64,000 nt of DNA from Paludibacteraceae bacterium. GTDB taxonomy: Bacteria; Bacteroidota; Bacteroidia; Bacteroidales; Paludibacteraceae. Below, piece by piece: positions 11,901-18,735 of the stretch. Both the position numbers and the translations under genes were made by a program. The stretch lies in assembly GCA_024689005.1 (NCBI GenBank), contig JAILDU010000043.1, positions 1-64,000 on the forward strand, written 5' to 3'. Under the pieces are notes generated by a model. It was not told where the DNA came from and did no database searches. It saw only the letters and a program-made list of their open reading frames with translations. How positions within the stretch are numbered: the first letter of the stretch is position 1; the number at the start of each line of letters is the position of its first letter.

Positions 11901-14436
11901 GCCAGTACTGTTGGACGGATCTACAATAGGAAGATCTGCCGTTACCAATATTGCTAAAAACAGTTTCTTGCTTGATAGCGCACTGCAGGATATCTTTGAA
12001 TACGAGAATAGGATGACAACGTTGGATATTGTAGAACCGGGCGTTTATACGATTGCAATGCTTTGGAAAAATGCAGGAACAGGAACGACAATCGCTCCTG
12101 CAGCCATAGACAGCGTAATCGTAGAGGAATACCTGTGTACGAAGCCTTCTAAGTTTGAATACTCGAGTCGTAGTGCCCACTCTGTAGGTATAAAGTGGTT
12201 CGCTGGTAAGTGTAAAGATTTTGAGTATGTAGTATCCCGTTATTCTAATTTAGGAAATCCTGCTCTTATAGAGGAAGAAGATAAGGTTGCATTTGGAACG
12301 CTTTCCGAAGGTCCGCAATTGAATCTTACCAATCTGAAAGCATGTACAAATTATAGTCTTTACGTACGTACGGTTTGTCCGGAGGGAACAACCGGTTGGG
12401 TAGAATATGATTTCCTCACTGCTTGTGAATTAGAAGATTTACCTTATACTGAGTCATTCAATGAGTTACCACCTTGCTGGACGTTCATTAATGCATCGTT
12501 AACCAGTGGCAATGCAGGATTGAGTAATTCGGATTATGAGGAATGGTCATATATACGTTTGAACCCCAATGGTATGGTGGTATTGCCGGAACTCAACAGC
12601 CCGCTCAACAAGGTAGGAATTGAGTTCGCAATCTTCAACATAGCTGCTAATTTAGGCGCAGTTACCCTCGGTGTAGTAGAAAACGAATGGGATGTTTCTT
12701 CATTCGAGCCAATTCAAATATATGGAACGAAGGAGACTCCGTATTCTACAGGGACTTATAACGACTGGCATTTGGAGATTTTCAATAAGATGCTCAATAT
12801 GTATCAAGGTAATGGTAGATTGTTAGCAATCAAGAATACGGGAGGAAGTGCTATTGGTATCAAGTATGTCAAATTGGCAGAGTTGGCAGAATGTATTCAA
12901 CCACAAGATGTGGAGATCACATATATTAATGCTAACGGAGCTACTATCAATTGGTTGGGCGGAACAGAAACGGCATGGGAAATCAAACTCAATGATTCTA
13001 TAATTGAGAATATATCTACTAACCCGTATGTTCTTACCGGTTTGACTCATGGTACAACCTATCAAGTCGCAGTTCGCGCTATTTGTGATGCAACTCATAC
13101 AAGTGAGTGGTCTTTACCTATATCATTCCAAACTGAGTGCGCTATAAATGCTCTGCCATTGTATGAAGACTTTGGTTCATTCCCGGATTGCAACAATCAG
13201 ACAAATAAGCCTGCGGCTCTACCTTGTTGGGAGAATCTTTACTCGCAAAACAAGATAGAGAAAATATTTGACGGAACTGCTACATTGTCTCGCCCTTCTA
13301 AAAATACGTCTTGGTCACGTCAGTGGGCTCCGAATGCTTATGGATGGGGTGGAGATGCACAGCAGTTATTCTTCTATGGAGGAAATAATGCAGAGAATAG
13401 ATATCGTTGGATGATAACACCTCAGTATGCGATTGAGGGGGATGCAACTCTCAGTTTTGACGTGCGTCAAATAGATAATCAAGGAATGAGTACTCAACCG
13501 GAAGGACGTTTCTTTGTAGCAATCTCTACAGACAATGGTGCTACATGGCAGAAAGCTAATGCGACTGAGATTACTGACATTGATTCAGTTTATACAACCA
13601 AGTCTGTATCTCTCGACAAGTATGCCGGACAAGCAATTCGCGTAGCCTTCTATATGGAAGATCTTGGTGGAAAGACTACCGCAGGTAGAGGAAGCGGTAT
13701 CTTCACGTTTATCGACAATGTGCGTATGAATTGTTCGGAGACGTATCCGATGGCAGACAATGCTTGCCAAGGCTATGACTATGAGGGCAACGGATTCGTT
13801 ATCGCCAAGGAAGATCTTCCTTTGGCCGGTAAGGATAGCACGTACTATCGTTTTGCTGCCAACACCGGCAGCGGATGCGATAGCGTAGTGGCTTTGACTA
13901 TTACCACCCACAAGGCGGCTACTGCTACGGTATATGAAACCATATGCGCAGGCGAAACCTTCGATTTCGGTCCGTACCACTTGACAGACCCGAACCCTGT
14001 AGGCACACCGTACTACATTACCGGTGAGACTCAATATGGTTGCGATTCTACTATCTATCTCTACCTGACTGTCAATCCATCGGATACAATAGCGATTGCT
14101 CCGATAGAGGTGGATGTCAACCAATTGCCATACCAGGTAGATGAGTTGTTTACCGTTCCGGCTGGTACTCCAATTGGTGATTTGGTAGAGATTGTCAAGG
14201 TTGATGCTTGTCATTTCAATCGCTACGCAGTGACGGTCAAGGATCTCGCTACCGGTTTGATCTATGTTAACAGTGATGTGGACCATGTAGATGTATATGA
14301 TATCCTTGGACGCAAGATACAGACTATAGTTCCGCAGGTAGGAGAACTGCAACTCCATCTGCCTACGGGAGTCTATATGCTTCGTACAACGATGACCGAT
14401 GGGCAAATTGCAACGCGCAAGATTTCCATTAAGTAA
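5941..14436 (+). CDS. Giant fibronectin III / jelly-roll surface protein with T9SS-like C-terminus
   Basis: This 2,831-residue protein has a signal peptide (about 1-23, ending TVWAQ). It is an alternation of about 170-residue jelly-roll modules ('choice-of-anchor J'/MAM-like, each ending near Y(I/V)D(D/N)I) and about 85-residue fibronectin III modules. Nine fibronectin copies can be counted by their 'TxYYxYVQ' strand. One jelly-roll late in the protein carries an Asp-box-like DNGATW. Two 'GCDS' modules follow at about residues 2600-2710. The C-terminus is a full T9SS type A-like domain with VDVYDILGRKI, then LPTGVYMLR and a final KISIK. No promoter motif is visible in the 55-nt gap before it, so it may be read with the two upstream genes. 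A weak hairpin lies downstream. Function is probably adhesion (inference). Confidence 0.88.
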   Translation: MRRIFTRSLFMMLMILGAATVWAQKSVLDENFANGKPADWTTAGSYWKFQNANALFEALVQDGVDTLFAPVVSLDELTNHPSVAITYSNVANADKKNTLKVLYRESEANTWSELQTFADATDGQVDWKGQLPDGLSNVQIALAGAYLGGAETRVYRLSIENKTEAAIAPSGLRYEDLTTSSITLWWEPCTSNMFIQYNIKVSTTALTDMSAEADVLDRVGWQYTDEWYELAGLNPNTQYYAYVQYDCGDGDVSPWAELVFSTPCISINAPFAENFEGELSSCFTIIKEGSAANVSTEYAHNSTKAFKSNSVKGKNNYLILPEFKGDLKNYQVAFMAAAVDGGNTYARSVTIGVCSDATAETFTSIKTLDLPRGRQWESIVVSLKGYAGSGKYVAFKLGNADKENRIFVDDIKIERASECPKPMFAEVMEINPNSAKLKWVETGNATEWNLVVSQRPLTDPEDIELDAVKGEFAGAISSNPYVISNLQANTTYYAYLQAGCGSSGWTNAIEFKTARAVTYPYHESFDRMDPASYTNDINAIPLGWVVDDRCIELGTNYDKQYTSEIYRPFVSTSQNHDASNYVNASLLLRGASSNGYMSIAMLPAMPKDVNQMMVTFWAKATNGNHELRIGVANTQTNDLVPGQQLGANITNVGSLIIKKDEWVRYRMSLKDYIGTGRYIVFSVGTVSGTPSIYIDDIEIDDIPDCSQVTQLTTIALGTNSVKATWVDGTGATSWKVKVSSTEINPEEADGDIANATVDSKEYTATGLSMGKTYYIYVSPSCEDMWQSATVTTLVGMNVPYYNDFTDETTGSGKGAPKFWTLGNAGGTTSASYIPYVNTTAWTATTGHTIPSEIVKNSLYFYAYKNNNANAYIPYAIMPELLNADVKDLSISFYGWTSSSLTNSHTLRIGVLTNPTDMATLTEVTSVTLEEQKVAQKYIVDMSSYTGSGKYIVFYINEGNKAGYFYLDNLEVSLTGGPVRVSDVAVLESSITRTGATATWTEKGTATKWNVRVFDSEQEDPSVGTPAFSAMVENISSIDISGLSSGTTYYVYVQSIVGSQGSAWNGSSFFTLCDPFPVPFVEDWESYGSGAGKLSGCYKDTATVKVGTYAAPNATEKTGNVIQLNPSSAGQVAMLVFPEMNQPINTLQLTMKASPFSSSYIGARSHTDIGVWDGTNFEKVAEYEFNLSDQKAWDECYVDFSSYVGSGTRIALRAAYATANNSINICFDNIRIEQIPLCKKITSVEISDIDSTSAAISWAKAGNEEAWNLKVSTTKLDNPGDATADIFEGKLTEMSKALTGLVGNTTYYVYVQAVDDALGCEGAWSNPKEFTTNCQLKTIPYIEDFESYNTGSGNLPGCSFICGQDANHSYVSTGAISHTNKTKMLYLRQVTKEHNNYFVFPELVIDSVKHLQMSMQVSTGATGSTSTYFYKVGVMTDPNDPGTFVEMFTDSIVGSPNPYDRVYKFDKYAGDESGLHYGKYIALQAVEYRSSTGSLFAGSVYIDNVSIDYIETCPAPYDLVADSVGVYGVKYIWKTEDKTIAHRIRLFTKADADPDNDAYVAEQILSDSVAIFERLNSNSVYYAYVRKECSSNDLSKWSSSALCHTNCAEVQSMPYVETFEGCTAGVVPNCWTNIGSYNATVTTTAKLDGANGLSITYSKPASQSGKPHQWAVLVSPALDVNSLKDVLLCFDAKASTTGGGGLRIDAVSDNTTNAEVIPITTIEDLSNTSWTKAYIKLGDYYTSAQPYKYLRFTPIDPSTSGRTIYVDNIVLTTDMSTAFPVASLQALKVNEHELTFSFVEQTPGIDAWKVAYVGAGENLADATIIDVDTTTVTLANLSLDTNYDIYVRSESSDWVGPLTMRTTKQVATIPYETGFEDDADNALWNIYNVQTVQGAFWPNYFIFGDATECGATGNKALYVTSDGHSYSYKLSSSTVWATRDIHFAEAGTYRLKFRVKAPGNAKEDEHDEMYIRLFPAGATFRLGANADVPVLLDGSTIGRSAVTNIAKNSFLLDSALQDIFEYENRMTTLDIVEPGVYTIAMLWKNAGTGTTIAPAAIDSVIVEEYLCTKPSKFEYSSRSAHSVGIKWFAGKCKDFEYVVSRYSNLGNPALIEEEDKVAFGTLSEGPQLNLTNLKACTNYSLYVRTVCPEGTTGWVEYDFLTACELEDLPYTESFNELPPCWTFINASLTSGNAGLSNSDYEEWSYIRLNPNGMVVLPELNSPLNKVGIEFAIFNIAANLGAVTLGVVENEWDVSSFEPIQIYGTKETPYSTGTYNDWHLEIFNKMLNMYQGNGRLLAIKNTGGSAIGIKYVKLAELAECIQPQDVEITYINANGATINWLGGTETAWEIKLNDSIIENISTNPYVLTGLTHGTTYQVAVRAICDATHTSEWSLPISFQTECAINALPLYEDFGSFPDCNNQTNKPAALPCWENLYSQNKIEKIFDGTATLSRPSKNTSWSRQWAPNAYGWGGDAQQLFFYGGNNAENRYRWMITPQYAIEGDATLSFDVRQIDNQGMSTQPEGRFFVAISTDNGATWQKANATEITDIDSVYTTKSVSLDKYAGQAIRVAFYMEDLGGKTTAGRGSGIFTFIDNVRMNCSETYPMADNACQGYDYEGNGFVIAKEDLPLAGKDSTYYRFAANTGSGCDSVVALTITTHKAATATVYETICAGETFDFGPYHLTDPNPVGTPYYITGETQYGCDSTIYLYLTVNPSDTIAIAPIEVDVNQLPYQVDELFTVPAGTPIGDLVEIVKVDACHFNRYAVTVKDLATGLIYVNSDVDHVDVYDILGRKIQTIVPQVGELQLHLPTGVYMLRTTMTDGQIATRKISIK

Positions 14437-14447
14437 TCGCACTTCGG

Positions 14448-14471
14448 ATAGCCCGATTGGGTTCGGGCTAT
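14448..14471 (+). terminator. Hairpin after giant gene
   Basis: A perfect 9-bp stem (14448-14456 with 14463-14471, arms atagcccga / tcgggctat) with a 6-nt loop lies 12 nt after the stop of the 2,831-aa gene. No strong T-run follows, so termination may be partial. The stem also overlaps the only upstream alternative start (TTG 14458) of the C10 protease, which argues for the later ATG. Confidence 0.55.
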
Positions 14472-14504
14472 CTGTCTATATTATTCAAACAAAAGAAAGC
14501 ACAT

Positions 14505-16883
14505 ATGAGGAGAGTTATTGTTATATTATTGGTTATGTCGGTGAATGCAGTACTATGGTCTGCCACGCGTTCGCCACAACAAGTTATGTCCATAGCCGGT
14601 AGTTTCATGCATGGCCGTGCTTCTGCCAACGGAAAACATAGCATTCCCTCAGCATCCAGTCCTCAAATAGTGTCCCAGAGCGCATCCTATTATGCTATTA
14701 ATATCGATGGTAGTTATGTGTTGGTTTCTGCGGATGACCGCTTGCCCGAGGTCTTGGGTTATAGCGATAGTGGAACTTTCGATACCGACAATATGTCGCC
14801 GGCAACGCGTTATTGGTTGGCATGCTATGATGAGGAACTGGCTTCAATCAATAATCAGCAATTGACAATGAGCAGTGCACGTCACGCGGTTCCGGCTATT
14901 GAGCCCTTGATGACAAGCAAGTGGAACCAATCTTCTCCATACAACGATCTCGCACCTATGTATAACGACAACGGAGGTCAATGTGTGACAGGATGTGTAG
15001 CGACAGCCATGGCCCAAGTGATGTATTTCTATCGCTATCCTCAAAAAGGCATTGGCAGTCACTCGTACCTGTGGATATGTACCGAACCGGCAGGAAAATC
15101 GGGCACCCTATCTGCCAATTTCGGCAATACAACTTACGATTGGGCGAATATGTTGGATTCATACCGATCGGGGTATACCGATGTGCAGTCCAATGCTGTG
15201 GCTACACTGATGTACCATTGCGGTGTGTCCATTGATATGGGGTATGGTCAATCCAGTGGCGCTTATACAGAGCAAGTGCCCGTAGCTCTAAAAAATTACT
15301 TTGGTTACGATGCCAATTATCAGCGTATTCGTAAGATTATGTACCCTGCCGATAGCCTCAATGCCATCATTGCGGCAGAGTTGTCTGCCGATAGACCCGT
15401 TATTGTTAGCGGACATAACGATGAGGGCGGTCACGCTTTTGTCTGCGACGGTTGCGATACGCGCGGCTATTTCCATATCAATTGGGGATGGGGAGGCAGC
15501 AACGATGGTTACTATCTGCTTACGGCTCTCAATCCGGGTCGTTCGCAAGGAATTGGAGGAACAACCAAAGGTTACAACAAAGGAACATCCTTTTTCGTAG
15601 GACTTCAACCGGCTCAAACCAACTCGCCTAAGGCAATCCCACAGATGGCAACCACGCGTTTCTCGGTGAGCAGCCAGTCCTTCAGTCGTGGCGCATCGTT
15701 TACTGTTTCCATCGCCCAACTTCAGAACTACGGTTTGACCGATTATTCCGGTAGTTATGGCGTGGCCCTCTACGATGAGGATGAGACAACACTGGTCCGA
15801 GTGCTCAAGCAGGTGGACAACTATTCGCTTAATGCCGGTTTCTATCGTACCTCATCAGCCGATATCACCACATCTATCCCGACTTCGACCTCTACCCTTC
15901 CGAATGGTACTTACCATCTTTGTGTGGTCTATAGGGACGCTAACTATGGTTGGATGCGTATGATGTGTACAGAAGATGATTATTACAAGACGGTAGAGCT
16001 CTCGGGCAATATGGTCACATTCTATGCCAACGATGCCGCGCCAGAACTAACACTGACTTTACCTTTGGTATTCCCAGAAGGGACAAATCCCGACTCTGTT
16101 CCCAAAACAGGAATACCCGTTTCTTTCTCAATCAGGAATACCGGTGGTACCTTCCGCGGAGATATATCTGCGCGTGTTTACAAAGGTTCTTTTGCTAAAG
16201 GTCAGTATGAGATAATGGATAGCGTTGTCATTCGCCGCAATCAAAGTCTCAGTTCTGCTTTGCAGCAGAAGTTTGATGCAGCTTTGGAATTAAATCAACA
16301 ATACAAGATGAAGTTGTGTTGGCGTGCAGGAGAAGGAGATAACTGGCATGATTTTGATGGTACATTGCCTTTCAAACTGTATGATCCCGATTACCACTTG
16401 TCGCTGACCGATACTATCCGCTTTGACCGCAACGATAGTGTACCACGTAGCAATGCTAATCTTAATTATTCGATTCGTAATACCGGTGCTCCCTTCGATG
16501 GCGAATTGCAGGTCTCGTTCTATCAGACCTATTTCTCTCGCGGCAAGAGTGAGATACGGGAAGTATATATCGGTACCAATGATACGTTAACTGGAGTGTT
16601 CTCCGGACCTCTGGAGCAGGAGGCAGGAATCTACGACGTAGTTCTCCGCTATCGAGACCAGGATGGCGATTGGCAGGATTTTATTGATATTAATGATAAC
16701 AATATAGGTGCTATCGTTGCGACGGTTTATGATGATACGGTGTCAACCGAAATTAATAATCGTCAACTATCAACTGTCAATAGTCAACTACTAATGCACC
16801 TCGGCGCGTATGACCTTTATGTAGTCATCACCCGCGAGGGGAATAAACAGAAACACAAGAAAGTATTTATACCCATTCAATGA
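14505..16883 (+). CDS. C10 family (streptopain-like) cysteine protease, secreted
   Basis: The start ATG 14505 was chosen because MRRVIVILLVMSVNAVLWSA is a good signal peptide; the in-frame TTG at 14457 sits in a hairpin. Of 792 residues, about 20-140 form a propeptide like that of streptopain (SpeB). The catalytic domain covers about 140-375, with catalytic Cys164 in TGCVATAMAQVMYFYRYP, catalytic His310 in GGHAFVCDG, and the family motif HINWGWGG. Two Ig-like modules with 'NTGG/NTGA' follow, then a short C-terminal strand-rich end (VFIPIQ) that may be the secretion signal. Family members in Porphyromonas, Prevotella and Bacteroides are secreted endopeptidases. Two heptanucleotide arrays lie in frame at its domain boundaries. 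The gene overlaps the following barrel/OmpA gene by 4 nt. Confidence 0.9.
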   Translation: MRRVIVILLVMSVNAVLWSATRSPQQVMSIAGSFMHGRASANGKHSIPSASSPQIVSQSASYYAINIDGSYVLVSADDRLPEVLGYSDSGTFDTDNMSPATRYWLACYDEELASINNQQLTMSSARHAVPAIEPLMTSKWNQSSPYNDLAPMYNDNGGQCVTGCVATAMAQVMYFYRYPQKGIGSHSYLWICTEPAGKSGTLSANFGNTTYDWANMLDSYRSGYTDVQSNAVATLMYHCGVSIDMGYGQSSGAYTEQVPVALKNYFGYDANYQRIRKIMYPADSLNAIIAAELSADRPVIVSGHNDEGGHAFVCDGCDTRGYFHINWGWGGSNDGYYLLTALNPGRSQGIGGTTKGYNKGTSFFVGLQPAQTNSPKAIPQMATTRFSVSSQSFSRGASFTVSIAQLQNYGLTDYSGSYGVALYDEDETTLVRVLKQVDNYSLNAGFYRTSSADITTSIPTSTSTLPNGTYHLCVVYRDANYGWMRMMCTEDDYYKTVELSGNMVTFYANDAAPELTLTLPLVFPEGTNPDSVPKTGIPVSFSIRNTGGTFRGDISARVYKGSFAKGQYEIMDSVVIRRNQSLSSALQQKFDAALELNQQYKMKLCWRAGEGDNWHDFDGTLPFKLYDPDYHLSLTDTIRFDRNDSVPRSNANLNYSIRNTGAPFDGELQVSFYQTYFSRGKSEIREVYIGTNDTLTGVFSGPLEQEAGIYDVVLRYRDQDGDWQDFIDINDNNIGAIVATVYDDTVSTEINNRQLSTVNSQLLMHLGAYDLYVVITREGNKQKHKKVFIPIQ
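14842..14869 (+). repeat. Degenerate 7-nt tandem repeat inside C10 protease gene
   Basis: Four consecutive 7-nt units (cttcaat, caataat, cagcaat, tgacaat) share the pattern nnncaat. They encode the Asn/Gln-rich linker SINNQQLTM between propeptide and catalytic domain. The array is imperfect and judged by eye. Confidence 0.45.
16761..16788 (+). repeat. 7-nt tandem repeat inside C10 protease gene
   Basis: Four 7-nt units in register (cgtcaac, tatcaac, tgtcaat, agtcaac) share the core nntcaay. They encode the RQLSTVNSQL linker just before the C-terminal module. The same core occurs at 46036, 50339 and 54288. Confidence 0.7.
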
Positions 16884-18481
16884 AACATTATAAAAAATAT
16901 TTATTAGTTGGTTTTTTATGTTTGTCAGCATCTTTACATGCTGATGTCAAGCGTGAAGGTATTCATTTTCTGACAACCGAGGCTTCTTTGGGCTATTCGG
17001 CTTTGCTTAATCAGTCAACGTTAGGAACTTCTTCCGGTTTGGCCGGAGCCAAACTGCAAGTAGGCTATGAGTTCAACTATCGTAAGTTGCTGGTCCATGC
17101 TGGTATCGAGTTTGCTTCTATCAATGACCGAGCGCGAGTACAACCCTTCGTGTTGGAAACACCATACACTATCGGTTTGTCTGCGGGGCAGCAGATGATC
17201 GAGCATTTTGAGTTCCAGTCGTTCTCCGAGACCCAGTATATAGGTCAAATCAATATTCCTCTGCAAGTCGGTGCCTGGTTTGATCGCCGATACTATTTCT
17301 TGGCAGGTGTCCGCTTGGGTTTGCCGGTACTCCATAGCGCATCTACTAAGGCGCAAGTACGAACCTACCTGACCGATCCCACTTTGATCGGTGGTCTCGG
17401 TGAGCACGAAGAGGTTCCTACACATGATGCATATACGTCCGACCTGCGTTATTCCCATGCTTGGGCAACATCTCCTATTAACGCACAAGTATCTGCCGAG
17501 GTTGGTACAGTACTCAACTCTTTTTTCGAGAAACCGCAGAAAGGTAGAAATTCATCTGCTGCGCGTGGCAAAAATGCGAAGAAACCTATCCTCTACCGGG
17601 TGGCTCTGTTCGCAGACTACGGTGTGATGTCCTGTTGCAATAATTCAGCTCCTGCTGTTGCGTTAGCTTCAGTCTCCCAACCGCGCGAGATTACTATCAA
17701 TGATTATTACCAAGCATCACAAACATCCGTCAATTCATTATTGGTGGGGGCTAAGTTTGCTGTGTTGTTTCAACTCAATATGCCTAAACCTGCCAAGCCT
17801 CTGCCTTCTTATTTTGATATCTATATCACCGATGCAGTGACAGCCAAATCCATACCTGCAAGCCTTAATATTCGCGATTTGGCTAAAAATAAATCTGTAG
17901 TCAAGGAGGCCAAGAACGGTCACGTGCGTCATCGTATTAAGGATGGTGAATACTCAATTACTGCATCCAACGAGCAATATATTGCACAATCGCTCAGTGC
18001 ATCTATGGCCGGAGAAGGTGTCATAGATACCATACGTTTTGCATTGCAACCTAAACCCAAACCGGTGGTCATAGATACCCCTATTGTTTCCATACCTATC
18101 AAGGTGGGTACCAAGGTCGTTTTGCATAATCTGTTCTTTGCAACCAACAGGACACAAATCTTACCTGAGTCCGAGGCTGCACTGGATGAGTTGTCCACGT
18201 TCATGAGCAGCAATGAGGGATTGGTTATTCGTATCACCGGCCACACGGATAATGTCGGTTCTGATCAAGCCAACCAAATTCTTTCAGAAGGTCGTGCCAA
18301 AGCAGTACGCGAGGAACTTATCAAACGCGGTATAGCTGCTGAGCGCATTGAGGCAGAAGGCAAAGGTGAGAGCGAACCGGTTGACACGAATGATACAGAA
18401 GAAGGCCGTGCGCGCAACCGTCGTGTAGAGTTCACTATCATCTCCACCGGCGGAGCGGATATTGAGCAAATCGCTGAATAA
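16880..18481 (+). CDS. Outer-membrane barrel protein with OmpA C-terminal domain
   Basis: This 533-residue protein has a signal peptide (about 1-21, ending SLHA). An outer-membrane beta-barrel-like region with alternating strands follows (about 30-300). Next is a short carboxypeptidase-regulatory-like module (about 310-395, 'KPVVIDTPI' after it) and a C-terminal OmpA peptidoglycan-binding domain (about 405-525) with LFFATN, ITGHTDNVGSDQAN, LSEGRAKAV and NRRVEF. It likely spans the outer membrane and grips peptidoglycan. It is paralogous to the 736-aa OmpA protein at 35173, and both end with a DIEQ motif. It is translationally coupled to the C10 protease (4-nt overlap). A strong hairpin 17 nt downstream ends the unit. 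Whether it anchors or helps export the neighbouring giant proteins is inference. Confidence 0.9.
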   Translation: MKHYKKYLLVGFLCLSASLHADVKREGIHFLTTEASLGYSALLNQSTLGTSSGLAGAKLQVGYEFNYRKLLVHAGIEFASINDRARVQPFVLETPYTIGLSAGQQMIEHFEFQSFSETQYIGQINIPLQVGAWFDRRYYFLAGVRLGLPVLHSASTKAQVRTYLTDPTLIGGLGEHEEVPTHDAYTSDLRYSHAWATSPINAQVSAEVGTVLNSFFEKPQKGRNSSAARGKNAKKPILYRVALFADYGVMSCCNNSAPAVALASVSQPREITINDYYQASQTSVNSLLVGAKFAVLFQLNMPKPAKPLPSYFDIYITDAVTAKSIPASLNIRDLAKNKSVVKEAKNGHVRHRIKDGEYSITASNEQYIAQSLSASMAGEGVIDTIRFALQPKPKPVVIDTPIVSIPIKVGTKVVLHNLFFATNRTQILPESEAALDELSTFMSSNEGLVIRITGHTDNVGSDQANQILSEGRAKAVREELIKRGIAAERIEAEGKGESEPVDTNDTEEGRARNRRVEFTIISTGGADIEQIAE

Positions 18482-18497
18482 TTCTCTGTTTCCGTCC

Positions 18498-18544
18498 ATT
18501 TCAATCAGGTGCGCGGATTGACAGTCTGCGCACCTGATTGAAAT
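18498..18544 (+). terminator. Strong 17-bp hairpin terminator
   Basis: Perfect 17-bp inverted arms (18498-18514 and 18528-18544) enclose a 13-nt loop, 17 nt after the barrel/OmpA stop codon. An A/T-rich stretch follows. It separates this unit from the promoter of the next giant gene. Confidence 0.8.
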
Positions 18545-18605
18545 AGTATATTTGCAATCTCTGCTTGACAAAATTAAAAAAAATCGTTCTTTCTCCGTCA
18601 AAATG

Positions 18606-18637
18606 TTGGACGCAGAGATATTTTGTGCTAACTTTGC
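18606..18637 (+). promoter_or_regulatory. Bacteroidota-type promoter for 3,285-aa giant
   Basis: The -7 box TAACTTTGC (18629-18637) fits TAnnTTTGY, with TTG at 18606-18608 exactly 20 nt upstream. The predicted leader to ATG 18736 is about 90 nt. The flanking sequence from about 18552 is similar to that upstream of the next giant gene (about 28811-28897). Confidence 0.75.
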
Positions 18638-18735
18638 GGCCTATTTTTGTGTTTAATGAACATTTTGTGCTCTTTTTGGCAAAAATATAGCATTTGTGAC
18701 AACTTGTAAGGTGTAATTCTTAGGTATTAGTTAGT

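Noticed and set aside
13585-14442. A 285-codon minus-strand frame opposite the end of the 2,831-aa giant
   Set aside because: No motif or start context; the plus strand encodes clear GCDS modules and a T9SS-like end there.
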